From Spirodela intermedia (Eukaryota; Streptophyta; Magnoliopsida; Alismatales; Araceae), in assembly GCA_902729315.2 (NCBI GenBank), contig LR746268.1, positions 7,609,501 to 7,673,500 on the forward strand: 64,000 nucleotides of DNA. Direction: 5' to 3'. The stretch's first letter is position 1. Each line of letters starts with the position of its first letter. Shown one piece after another: positions 11,362 to 28,440 of the stretch. The notes beneath the pieces are model-generated. The model made no database searches and was not told the DNA's origin. It saw nothing but the letters and a program-made list of their open reading frames with translations. The position numbers and the translations under genes are program-made.

Positions 11362-12769
11362 TTCCTTCTGCTCGAGCCCTCCCTCCGGCTTAGATCCACA
11401 AAGCTGAGATATGCTTCACCACCACCAAAACCCCCCCCCCTCCCAAATGTGTAGCCGGACGAGAGATGTAGAGAGAGATAGAGAGAGAGAGAGAAAGTAC
11501 CACTGTATGTTTAATGGTGGTGGCTTGAGTGGGAGGGACGGAGTGTAAATATTTAATTTTAATTTATTAGAGCACCGAATAGCAATTTTATTAGGGATCA
11601 TTTTCCAATGGAGCGGCGGGGACTGTGGAAAGAGAAGGAAATGGCGGCCCCCTGTCGTGCTCTCCAACCGGTCCCCTGCTCTCACATGCCACCCGGCACC
11701 GGACAATCCTTAACGTGAACGACCGGCCGATGTAGCTGGGTTTCGCCCAATCCAGCGTGTCGGAAGAAGACCAAATGACGGAGAGCGGAGACAACGCACC
11801 GGTAATCTCTGGAACCGACATGACAGCTGGATGGATGAATGACTAAAATAGCCTTCGTCAGCTTGCCGTATACATGCAGATCGCAACAGCGCACCGATTC
11901 GAATGGCACCATTCGTAAATAATATTAAATGAAGTGGTATATAGTTGGGAGTTTCAAGAGGCGCCGTCGTCGGTGCGTCTAACGAAGGCGACGTCTCCCC
12001 TCTCCGTCGTCATCTTCCCCAAGCCCATCACGAGCTGTCACGGTCAACGACCGGGCCGTCCTTTAATGGGCCCAACACCGGGTCGTTCTGTAAACCATAG
12101 CCCGGGCCCGTTTTCGAGGGATAATCTCCCTGTCCTGGTCCTATAAATACGCTTGAGCATGGGGCGGGCTCGGCAGAACCAGGGCTCAGGCCCACTGCGC
12201 CCATCTACCCCTTAGAAGTATAAAATAACATTTACTAATAATTAAATATAGGTCATAATCGAGTACTAGAGTCTCTAAGAAGAGAAAATTAATTAATATA
12301 GAAAAATAAATAAAAATTAAAAGGTCATGGTCAACGTTATGTGACTCGACCCCAATACTAGAAGTCTTGCCCTCCATTATAAGAGGTTCCATAGTCAAAG
12401 ATTCCCCGCAGTGTAAACGGATGACCATTCCTAGCATCTATTCATGTGGCCATCCGCATATCATATTGGAAGAACACCATGAAGGTTTTGGGTATTGTTT
12501 GCATACTAATAAAGGTAAATTATATGTTTGGCATAGGGTCAGCATGTTTGAGCTGGCTACCCTTCATGGTTTCTTGTGTGTGGATGGGTTGACTTTCTTG
12601 AATATTTCAAAGGAGATGAGGGTCGTACTAACTCCATCTTTTGGCATGATTATGAGGAATAAGATATAGGATTGTTGAATAGCAAGAGTAAGTGATGTCA
12701 AGTACATAATATCAAGCACTCGAGGAATCAGGCCTTCAAAGTAACGTGATTTCTTGACACTTTTCCTTC

Positions 12770-12809
<40 letters not shown>

Positions 12810-14208
12810 TGTTTAGGTCCCTAAAAATCATTGTACTTAGAGAAATTAAGAGGTGAGGTTCATTGGTCTTTTTCCTTTGACTAAAACTCTAGGATTTCTA
12901 TCACATTATTGAAAATAAATAAATTATAGCGGTTTGGTAGACCTTACCGGCTCAACTCTCATTTTCTGAACTCAAAGACTTCTGGTAGCCTCAACTAATT
13001 TTCACAAAGATAATTAATAATATATTTTTTAATAGTTATTTTATATTTACAATTATATCGGGGCCAGCTAGATTAATATCTACTTATTCTTTAATAAATT
13101 CATGAATCTAGATCAGCCAAAAATAAGTGCAAAGGAATAATCCTTTTATTGTGATATTTTTTCTATAATTTTTTATCGCACGATGATTAGGGTACAGCTC
13201 AATTGTTAGTGTATGCTCATTTCTTACTCTTGTGTATGAATCAGGGTAGACTCACTTCCTACTATGAAAACCTTAGAAAAAAATGGTTTTTTTTCTAAAA
13301 ACTTTCAGAAAAATTCACAAGTTATACGAGGGCATTTGCAATGTAATCAATATTCTATTTTCCATAGTGTAAAAATATATTTTCAATCGTCATATGATTT
13401 TCTTCAAATGTTAAGGCTTCTTATCAAATGAGTTGACTCGTTTACTCAAGTGATAAATTGGATTGAATCTTTGCATATCATGTGAGTGTGAGTATCTTAG
13501 TCATGGAAAAGATAATCCTTCCTCATAAATTAAGGCACTTCTAAGTATGTTTACGTTTCAAACTATCATATTAACTCTTAGAGATAAACTATAGGCAATG
13601 TAGTCATTGCAAATATCATGTATAACTTTTATAAGGTAATAAAAATATTCTACCGATATTTTGCTCAACTCTTGAAATCACTTTTGTCATAAAAACTATA
13701 AGTTAGCAAGCTGTCTCTTTACTGGTCATTGAGCATTTCCATAAGAGTCTATGAAGAGCTCCAAGCACTATTGACTCTCTCTCTCTCTCTCTCTCTTATT
13801 CTCTTTCCTCGTCCATATTTGGTATCATTAAAGGAAAAACCAGCGCGCTCCTACTTGAAAAGTAAACATAACATCTTGAAAAATATTTTTGTCAATTTTA
13901 CTCCAAGAATATGGTTCAAAAGAAACCCATTTCTCTCACCCAACTCGAAGACGCCCACATGGGTAATAATAAATTGATCACCTTTAACGGATTATTCAGG
14001 TAAATTTATCCCAATATTGTATTCAAAAAATCTAAATACATGTTTAAATCTGACGTGGATTGACTGCAAGAGGAGACCAGGGTCTGGAGGCTGTTCATCT
14101 CCAATCTACCGTTCACGATAGATATACAGAGACATCGAAAGATGGATATTATTCGTTGTCAGCAGCGGGTGAGACGGAGCTCACACAGGAAGAGGACTGC
14201 CGGTCGAC
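11362..14208. other. Intergenic between PMT and ALDH3H1
   Basis: The first 0.8 kb is GC-moderate, has a GA-rich tract (about 11460-11495), and is probably the PMT promoter. From about 12.2 kb it is AT-rich, with a TA microsatellite (12773-12806) and a TC tract (13775-13796). An 82-codon ATG frame at 12421-12669 has no recognisable family. No LTR, primer-binding site or transposase signature was seen. Confidence 0.5.
12773..12806. repeat. (TA)n microsatellite
   Basis: An uninterrupted TA run of about 34 bp in AT-rich intergenic DNA. Confidence 0.95.
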
Positions 14209-18403
<4,195 letters not shown>

Positions 18404-19700
18404 GGCCGCGCAACCCACTCCGAGAGAAGTTTAGAGAGGAAAGTCTAGAGAGAAGTGCGGACGAGGATATCGATAGGCGGTGGTGGCTAGACGTTATCTT
18501 CTCTGTCGACCAGTCCAAACGATGCACCTCTTTCACGATATCTCTGCATCACCATAAGAAATTCGGACTGAAGGATGGGGATTGAGAGGGAGAGATGGTG
18601 ATCTGGTCGATGTTTCCGGATCTTGGAGCCCTGCTGGTGGCGTGTGAGAAGTCAAAAGTAGGAGAACCGGTACGACAACCGGGGCTGTGGAAGAGGGGAC
18701 AACCTGGTGGGGTTGCCAACCTTGTGGCCCTACTTGCCGGAGGGGAAGGAGCTTTGCCGACCTGAACTACCGACTTCCGGCGGCGGCGCGGGACGGATTA
18801 GCGACGTAAATGTGACGTCTGAGAGAATACTCATCCCTAATCCGACGCGACGTTTTCGTCGTCTGAACGGCGATCGATCGGTGAGAAATACGCCACCACC
18901 CTCCGGGATCGCCGAATAGCCGTTGGCCGGGTTGCTGACGTGTTCCATACCCGTTGGCTGATATCTCGCTTTCAAACGCTCGACGAAAACGCTGGTCTGC
19001 GTCTCCAAGGGAGGTTGCCATCCCTTTCTTGCAACGTGTCGGCTGCTTCTCCACGCGGCCTTCAACGTGTCCAGTCGTGACCACACAGGCGAGATATTTC
19101 GGAGGGCGATTTTGGGTTTTTTTCATATTTAATTTCTTTTTAGGGAAATAACTAACAGAAAACTATGCCCGCTACCTTAAGTTGACCATAAGACTCCTTA
19201 TGTGGCATGTGGCAAGAAATGCGCCATCGGTGCTGAATACTTAAATGTGGAATCTTTTTACGGGCATTTTCCTCAAAAACCCATTTGACTTTTGGCGTCG
19301 ACGCCGGGTCAACCCAAGGAGCCTACTCTGGACGACCCGACTGCTCTGGAGCGTAGTTAATGCAACCGGTTAAACCGGTTGTCTAGGTGGAACGAACGTA
19401 CTGCCTCGTGGATTCAAGCCCACGGCGGAATATGTCGGCATTAAATGGGGACGATAATTTAATTCTCTTCTACGCGAGCGGTAAATGAGACCACTTATGG
19501 AAAGTTGGATGGATTAATGGGCTCATTATTTGTGGGTATTTGTTCAGCTTATTTAATATCTTTGCTTCTATGTGGGAAGAGGTTGCCGTGTGCATGGAAG
19601 AAATTACAGCCTTATTTCATATTAACGAATACCTTTTTTTTTTTTTTTTTCAGAATCCAATATTTTCTCACCATAAATTACACGACGACCAATAATCAAG
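18404..19700. other. ALDH3H1 upstream region / intergenic
   Basis: A GC-moderate flank that should contain the ALDH3H1 promoter on the minus strand. Several open frames around 18.7-19.15 kb overlap each other on both strands without family resemblance. A symmetrical element of two AACCGGTT palindromes sits at 19364-19380. A poly-T run occurs near 19626-19650. Confidence 0.45.
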
Positions 19701-20911
19701 CATAACGATCAATATTTTTCAATTTTTTTATGGTAAAAAAGAGTCACCGTTGTCCATTGAAAAACAACCGCTGTACTTATTCATCATCAGATTATTAGAG
19801 TCTATAAATGTACTTGTGATTACATGTTCTATTTTGTGGATAAAATTGAGCTTTTTTTACTCTAAATTTGATTCTCTATGAACTTGACAATCACTCAATC
19901 GCATGCATCTTCCATGGATTGTTGGGTAGCATAAATAGATATGGATAAATCATTATAGTTGCATTGATATTATTAGCTCTAATATTCTTATTATTGATTA
20001 TATTTCCAATCAGTGGAATTAATGGATTATAAAGTGACGTCACTTTATTTCTCAAGTATCTTCACGATCATTATTATACCGTTGTCCATCATACTAGTGG
20101 AAGTTTTTCGTTAGAATTAGATGCTTGGTTGATGTTGGATCTTGTTCGAATGATGCATGTCTCATTCCATGACTGCCAAGCTTAGATCAAATATCTATTA
20201 AAAACACTGAAAAAACTAATAATATTATACAATATTGTATTATTTTAAATGAAAGTACATAAGATATACATAATATGTTGGTTCTAAATAGGTTAGATGA
20301 CGTGCTAAGAGGTGGACTACATAAATTATATTATAGTTTTCTATATTTGAAGTAAAATTTTATTATTTTTTCTCATAATGTGTTAAATAGGTCAAGTTGT
20401 TAGGTGGCCTCACCTAAAGTTTACTCATAAACTAACATCTAATAAATAAACACTTTATTTTCATAGCTGTTGGCTTTCTATAACATAGGCTAACATATTA
20501 AGGGTTATTACTTTGATCTTAACTATCAAATATTAGATAACACTTGCTAAAATTCATGAGAATTCACATCATAGTAGACACAAAAGATAATAACTTGCTT
20601 TTCATTTTTTATCAACACTTTTCTTAAGTACTTTCAGATATGATAATAGTGAATAATTAGCTTACAATTGTTCCTTGTAAATCCAAAAAGTACTTGATCC
20701 ATTAGATAGCTATTTAAAATTTTGATGTAAATTGAGTATATTGTACTATTTGTGTGATATTTTGATGATGACAAAATAGATTTTAATGAGATTGAATTAT
20801 ACACATTGAAATATAACGAATGATATAAATGATCATGGTGTATGAGAGAACTCTAAAAGTGTGTATTCGATTCAATATTGTCGAACACATAAGTCAAATA
20901 GATATTCATGC

Positions 20912-20947
20912 ATAAATTATATTGGTGTTATCACCAATATAATTTAT
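20912..20947. repeat. Perfect inverted repeat, 16-bp arms, 4-nt loop
   Basis: The left arm 20912-20927 and right arm 20932-20947 are exact reverse complements around TTAT. They sit in AT-rich intergenic DNA, and a further ATATTGGTG copy lies a few bases downstream (about 20960). Confidence 0.95.
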
Positions 20948-21910
20948 TATCACCTTACATATTGGTGTGGCAGATGGTAATATTTGTAGAATATGTTATA
21001 GCCCAAAAATGATGTCAAACATGTTAGTGTGATTGAAACATCAACATACAAGACATGGGTGTGAAAGCCTATTCAATTTACTATGTTTTTGTTATAAAAA
21101 ATCATATTTTTGTGTATCTTTGATGTCATTTTGATCAAATGAACAGATATAGTCCTCTAGTATGAATATTGTCATTTGAATATTCATGAATAATCGATTA
21201 CACGTCATTAACTAATGTAAATCATTGAACCCATAAACATAAATGTTGATATCACTATTTGGTTGTTTAACCTTGATAATTGTATGTGATTTCAAAATAT
21301 TATAATATTCGATTTTGATATTTACTCATAGTCATGTTTTAATAATTTTGGAGTTCTATTAATTCTGATGTCATGATTAAGGATTTCAAATGACTCGACA
21401 TGAATCAATATGATTCAAATACAAACATTATGTGATAAATGAGTGACATATCGACCCTCACTGAGGATATTCAAATTATGTCACATATATGACATATTGA
21501 TTTATTGTGGGTTTTTAATTTATCTGATTTTATGAAAAAAAATAATTATTAAAAAATCAATGAGATATGAAAAAAAATTAATGTGCTCAAAGTTGTCATT
21601 AATTTAGGCAATCAAACTTAATATTTACAATTAAAAACTCAAATAAGTTCTCTTTAATTATAGGGATTTTAAGTCGATTCTTAGGGAAATTAGAAAGTTG
21701 AAAATATCATTATCCAACTCTAAAAGTTGATAAAATATTAAAATATATACGTGACTAACTCTAATTTAATATATTTAAAAGTTATCTCATAGTTCAATAT
21801 GTCATTCTTTTAACAACAATATTACTAGAGGTAAAAAATTAGAAATCGAGGACATAAAAAAACAAAGAAAGTAGTAATGATAAATTTTTAAAACTTAAAC
21901 TAAAATTATT

Positions 21911-22230
21911 ATAAAATCATAATTTTTTTTATAGAAGATAAGAAACTAATTGTGCTACTCTTTCTTAAAAAATATTAACCTAATTCTATGTGGCACTTGT
22001 GAAATCGAATTCATTCAAATGAAGGGTAAAAAATACAAAAAAGTTAGGAAATAATACTTGTAAAATATAAAAAGTAATTTTAAGCATTTGATAAAATCAT
22101 GAAAAAATTCTATAAGATAGTAAACTAATTATGCTAAATTTTCCGAAAACATCTTAACTTAATTCTACGTGGAACTTGTGAAATCAGATTTGATCTAAGG
22201 AAAGGTCGAAATACGAAACTCAGAAAATAA
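21911..22230. repeat. Diverged tandem duplication, unit about 180 bp
   Basis: The segment starting ATAAAATCAT at 21911 recurs from about 22091. Both copies share, in order, ATAAAATCAT, a 'aaactaatt(g/a)tgct' block, 'taattcta(t/c)gtgg', 'acttgtgaaatc' and a run ending in 'gaaataat'-like sequence. Many substitutions separate the copies, so the duplication is old. No coding potential was seen. Confidence 0.75.
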
Positions 22231-25135
22231 TTTCCAATGATGTGCTGATGATTTTGTCACCAAATCACCCTAGAAAATAAAAGGGGTTATAATGATTTAA
22301 GAAAAGAGAGAAAAAGGTGGAGAGCCCTTTCTTGCAACCCTGAGGTCTCCTTTCTATATCACATAGTTGTCACCTTTTACTTGAGTGCGGAAAAAGATTC
22401 CTTGCATTTGCCTTTTCTTAGGTTTATATACCCACACTCACTTGGGCCTTATTTCTCTATCCTTTGTGTGGCCTGATTGAGCTCAATCTTTTGGGTGCTG
22501 TGTTTATTTTTTTTTATGCCTCAATAAACCCTTTCTCATATTTGGGGTCTTTGACCTTTAACATTTCATGTTAATTATTCTCACTTTGGTAAATATATGG
22601 AAATTAATCTCCTTATAATAAAAATTTAAAAATTTAAATCTATATTTCTGATAAATTTAGACACATTCTCACGGTGATAAACCTTAGAAAAAGGTTAGAA
22701 AATATTAGTAATTAAGTTCATAAATTACATGATGTAGATATAGCTATTTAAAGTCATTTATACATATCTTTTGAGTTTTGTTCTAATATGATGAGATATA
22801 GTAATTCATGCTTATTATCATTCATTAATACAAAAGTTGAAAAGAAAATTAATTAATTTTTAGTGATAAATAAATATTTATCAGATTTCTCATACAAGAT
22901 TTATCTATAAGTACTAATTTATTCCAACAGAAAAATGTGTGCAACAATTACCTTTCTTTTTCAATCTACCTCTTGTTTGCTCTCAAACTCTTTTGCATGC
23001 ATTATAAGTAAGATACAAAGAGGTTAAAATTAGTAATTGAAGTGTAAAGAGCTATTAATGCTCAACTTGCATGTCAACAAAAAGAGAACAACATCTACTT
23101 GAAAACACATAATTCTAACTTCATTGGATATCTAAGATATTAAAGACCACTATAGTTTAAGAAGATCACTTACATTGAACTATTTTCATACTTATTATGA
23201 GAACAAGGGTGTGATTTTATCACTTTAGAGAGTTGTCATATTAAACAACCATGAGCCATCTAAAGTCATGGAACTATAGAAGAAATATGAGAAAATTTTG
23301 TAGGAGTCAATCTCGTTAATCAATGATTGTGATCAAACGATCATGTCTAGTGAAACCCAATAACACTTTTGTTCTCAGAGAGTGTACATAGGCATTGCAA
23401 TGAACCACTATAAAAGTTTTATAACCTTTTAGTTTGAAAGATATCACGAAAAATAATTGAGAAAATGATTTATACCCATTCAAAATTAATGATTAGAAGT
23501 TAGAATCAAGAAAAGATCAATTGAGCACCCCGTTTCTTGATCTTAGTATAGGCAAAATCTAGTAGAGCATTGTTTCACTTTCCATAAGAATCAATTAAAA
23601 ATAGATGATTGATTTGGAGCACAAATAGACCATGTATATATCAATCATTTAGTAAGTCATTGATTTAAATATTAATTTGTTGATATGAAGATCTTAAATA
23701 TTTTCAAGTGAGCTTAAGAGGATAAATAATTTAGACATATTAATTTTAATATTTTATATCAAATAATAGTGTGAATTTTTTTATGTATTATATTGTTTTA
23801 TCTCATGTTAAAATAATAGATCTTATTGTGGGCTAAATTTAAGGCAAAATGGATCTCATTATTGGGGCTAACTTTAGAGTGTAAATTTGATCTTATTATT
23901 GGGCTTGGGTTTAGGGTGTACATGACATGTTAAATGTATGTTTTTGGATGTAAGATAAAAGGTTTCAGATTGATACATTTTCTATGTCCACGATTAAAAT
24001 TAAAATTGATATCATTGATGATATTTGTGACTAAAACATAAACAAAACACTATTTACTATATTTGTGACTATTTACTATATATGCCTGATCTTTGATTTA
24101 AATCAAATTTGAATGCCATTTTTGTATTTACGAAACATGAATGGATTGCTTGAACACCCCAAACATGAACTAATACATAATTATATTTATATTATTTTAA
24201 ACTCCTTAAAACCTTAATCCCTCTTATTGTTGCAAGCAATGACTAAGTATGAAGAGAGAGAGAAATATGCATAAAGGATACATGAAAGAAGAATAAAGAA
24301 GATGAAGGACATAAAGGAGAAGAAGCAGAGGAGGAAAAAAAAAGAAAAAAAGAAAAAGTAATAAAAAAAGGTATGATTCCTATTGAATGGTCTATCAAAG
24401 CATTACTAGGCATCTTTAAGCATGTAAAATCAGTTGAAGCTCTAGTATTTCAATGACTCTGTCACACTAAATCTTCATGAATGAGAAATTAAAGTATTGA
24501 AACCTTTGAAAAAAACTAGATGAACCCTAAGAATAATAATTCATTTTAAGTTTGTACTTATAGTCATAGATATTTAATGCATATGTTGGGTTTGAATTTA
24601 GAGGATGTTATGTGGACTCATAGAATTGTGAATCTATAACAAATGATTCAATCTTTGTAGATTGGGCTATGTAGAACCATCAAATCTAAAAAGTGATTCA
24701 AAAGTCTCAAGTTAGTTGAAGTTATAAAAATAAGAAGGTTGCAAAAAAATTAAATTAAGATTGTAAGATACTTAAGAAATAATGAAACCCATATGGATAA
24801 TTCATAAACAGTGGATGTAGGTTAAGAGGATTGAAAAAGAATAAGTTTTTGGTGTCAATGTGTTGGTAATTTTTTTAGGAAGATAATCGTGTGGAAATAA
24901 AATAATTGAAAAAAAAGGTAAATTGCTTCTTGATATTGTGATAATACCATTTGGAGGTCAAAAAATATGCTATCAATATCTTGTTGCCAAGCATTGGCTT
25001 TGATACCTTAATTATTTTGGTAATTAGAACCTATGGATGATGATTTTCTGATACCCTCAAAGTGTGAGTGTTAAAAATTAAAAGAGATAATTAAATCAGA
25101 TAAAAATATATGTACAAAAAAGTGAGATATATACA

Positions 25136-25138
<3 letters not shown>

Positions 25139-25182
<44 letters not shown>
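25139..25182. repeat. (TA)n microsatellite
   Basis: A pure TA run of about 44 bp in the AT-rich block. Confidence 0.95.
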
Positions 25183-25186
<4 letters not shown>

Positions 25187-27249
25187 CAAACTAGTTTCGT
25201 ATGTGTTGGTACTAAATTATTTTATGGAATGATAATTTTATAAAATAAATAATGCAACAAATTGAATGCCAAAATTCAGAGATTTCAAATTGTTAAATAT
25301 TGAAGAGAGTAAATAGCATTTAACATTAAATACTGGGCAAAAAAATACCTAAAATGGATTTTTATCTTATATTTTTGAACAACCATTTGATGACATGTTG
25401 TGTTGAGTATACTATCTTAATATTTGAGCAAAAATAAATGAAGATTTTAAAGAAAGATTGTTTCATAACCAACCTTATTCTTTGTAGGTGTCATATCATT
25501 TGATCTTTTATCATTAAGTATTAAAATAGAAATAAATCATTTATATTCAAGCCTTCATTGATTCAATCCTCTTTTAAATGGTTAACTTAAATGAAGGTTT
25601 TTAAGCAATAAAAATAGCTAGCTAAATCTGTAAAATCATCTAACTACTCATAACTTTGTTTTAGGTTTACTAAAATCTCAATATTCATCACACATACTTG
25701 TTGAGACTTGTATATTTACTATAGGCTTATTAAAGTAGTAGATCTAGTATACTTTACTCGTAACTTAGTATCATTTTAGGACATTGTTTTTAGATGGTGG
25801 AGAAGGTTAGATTAATCAAACCACTACAAATTATTACATGTGATTTTTTTATTGCTCTTGCTCAACAACTGGGGAAAAAAGATTAAAAAAAAGGTCGAAT
25901 TCACTCCTCCCATGTACATATTACTTAAGTTAAACCAACAAAAAACTAACTAGGTATGTTAACTGTAAAATCAAATAATTCAATTATTAGGTTGACATAC
26001 TCTTGATTAAACCATCCTATTTTTTGTCATTGTAAGCTTTTTTTGAATATTAGATCCTCTTAAGATATATGTTGTATTTTAAAGAGGTTCAAAGATACTT
26101 TGACATTTTGACACTTGTTAACAATTTGGAATCAATATTGTATCTTATTGCATATTAAAAATCTTATTTTTTTATCTTTCTCAACCCATAAGTTCACACA
26201 TGCAAGGCATGGGTTGATTCGTACATCATTTTTTGTGGTTTTTCTTTAAATTATTTTGATTTGCTATGAAGTTGATTTTCTTCATTTAGACCTCTTCCTA
26301 AATGATTTTCTTATTGAGCTATAATTAAATAATAATATTGAAGAATGACCTATTTATAATCAAAATTAATGGTTATGTTGAGTTTTTAACATTAAAATAG
26401 TTAAAATAATATAATTTCATATAAAGTATTAAAATGAGAACCTTGCTAAAGCCAATAGCTTCCCCTAGATAGCCATATATGTTGGGTGATAAATAATAGG
26501 TGACAATCAAAGTTTGGGGACTATAGTGTGCATAATCAATTGATTATAGTTTAGAGTCTAAGTCTCTAACATAGTTCATTATCAAATATCATCAAAGCTA
26601 GGTATAGCCTCGAACTACCACAAGGTGAAGTCATTACTAAATTAACACATTCAAATGCTAAATAATTTTGTGTATCCTTCCTAAATTAGGCAAGCCCACT
26701 CAAAAAGGGCCGACTAAGTGAGAAAAGCCACATCGATGCAGTGGACAGCGCATTGTGTTATATTCTATGTAAAAAGTATCATAATGTGAGAAGGACATAC
26801 TAAACAGAGTTTACAAGTCACATCGTCTTTAAAAATTACATGTCATTTAAAGTTTCATATTGACTAAAATATTTAAATAAAGAGCTAAATGAACTGTATC
26901 ATGAAGGGTTCAACAATTATTTTTTTTTATTGGAAATATGTGTTTTCATTTTCAATTAAAAATAATGGGTTCAGTGGAGATGTTAAAGGGACGTGTAGAT
27001 CCACACCTTTGTTTAGAAAATAATTTTCCCTAGTGGTCCAAAAGTAACTATTCTTTAATCTTTCCTTTGATTTATTATTATTATCTTGTAATTATTTCCA
27101 CAAGGCATGGTGAACGTTGTAGCTTCATAGATCTTGAAACCTTTTGACTTCACAAACACATGTTTAATGCTCGTGAGTTATGTCTTTTTTTTTATATTTG
27201 TCGGCGACTTGTATTGTTTTGTCACATGGTACGTCCATAATTACGAGTT

Positions 27250-28440
27250 TCCCACGATGGACGTGCGATATTTATCTATTTTAACACGTGTAAGGCGTTG
27301 ACTCTCTAGATGACCGGGTCCGAGCCGAAGTCATCTATAACGGCGTCGATTAATTCCCTTGAATCGCGCATTGGAAGAATGCATTATTTTGATATTAAAA
27401 TATGCCGCCGTCGATTGCAACGGTCGGATCTCGCGATTCGTTCCCTCAAGAAGGTTGAAGAAATCATTCCAAAAACCGGAAGAGACGAGCCTAAAAAAAC
27501 CAGTCTTGAGAAATCTCTACCCATATTTGCCGATCCGAGACTCCACTAGCCGCCGTCCGTTATCATGATGTCGACGGCGCGATGAGCTGTCTGTTTCTTC
27601 TTGTTGCGAACCGGCGGGTTTCGGTGGCGCTGCGTTTTCCATTCCGGCGGATGACATCTCCTCACAACTCAAAGAGTTAGAAAGCCTTTCTCTCTCTTCG
27701 TTGACTTGCGGAATCTGCGACCCCCCATCAGCCACTGGATGGCTCCTGTTCGGAAGTTAGAAAGAAGCTGACGGCGGAGATCTCGAGCCGGGGAGTCCGA
27801 CTGCACGTGTCGCTGCCGCAGTCGTGGCCCACGCAAGTTTGACTCGGAGGCGGTCTGCATGTGATAATAACTTGCTGCGGAAGAAACTTATTGAATGATC
27901 AACTACTTCGGTCGCCTCACTGATTCTCCATCCCCTCGAAGCCTTTCTCCGGGAACTCCGCCGTCCCATCGTCGCAGGTGGCAGGGAGAGTCAACGGTCA
28001 CCGTTCATCTGGATTCGCAGAAACTTCCTTTAACCTCTGACTCTTGATACATCTTTGCACGGGTAGGTGAGAAAAGTATCGCCCCGCCGGCGGCGGCGAG
28101 ATTTCTGACCCGCCGCCGCCTACACGTCATTAGAGTCGCCGCCTCTTGCGACTGTTTCAAGGATAAAATCGACACGTGTCTCTTACTTTGGTCCCATGAA
28201 AGCGCTGGCCAAATCTTCTCGTCCGTGTGAACTGAGAACGGCTATGGCATATTCCCTTCTCGGATGCGAGCTCCAGCACGGTCTTCCCGCTCATCCAGGA
28301 CAGTGACAGCACCCGTGCCTTATCCACAAGTCGCTCGGTTTTATTTACGCCCATGTCCTCGATGGGTAGTTTCCGTCCCTCTAATGGGGACACGTATGTA
28401 ATACTAATAGACTACGGGGGGTAAACATAGTCGGCGGGTG
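27250..28440. other. GC-moderate intergenic stretch upstream of the NAC gene
   Basis: Composition changes sharply near 27.25 kb from AT-rich to moderate GC. Short minus-strand frames at 27.5-28.0 kb and 28.16-28.39 kb look superficially protein-like, but lack a dependable ATG or resemblance to a known family. A small unrecognised gene on the minus strand cannot be excluded. Confidence 0.4.

Larger units (their letters stand above)
19700..27250. other. AT-rich gene-free block
   Basis: About 7.5 kb of strongly AT-rich DNA. No frame of 60 codons or more is open on either strand here, and no conserved protein block was seen. It contains a 16-bp-arm inverted repeat (20912-20947), a diverged tandem duplication (about 21911-22230) and a TA microsatellite (25139-25182). 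No intact transposon termini, tRNA-like primer-binding site or rRNA/tRNA gene was recognised. It may be old degraded repeat DNA, but that is inference. Confidence 0.7.

Noticed and set aside
12421-12669. 82-codon frame in AT-rich intergenic DNA
   Set aside because: No recognised domain, no neighbouring exon signals and no evidence of a transposon; could be a chance frame or an old fragment.
19700-27250. LTR retrotransposon or large DNA transposon
   Set aside because: No long terminal repeats, primer-binding site, polypurine tract, gag-pol or transposase block was seen by eye; only a systematic repeat search could settle it.
27517-27969. Minus-strand frames with plausible-looking composition upstream of the NAC gene
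   Set aside because: The most protein-like one begins at GTG rather than ATG, frames overlap without a consistent splice model, and no family could be recognised.
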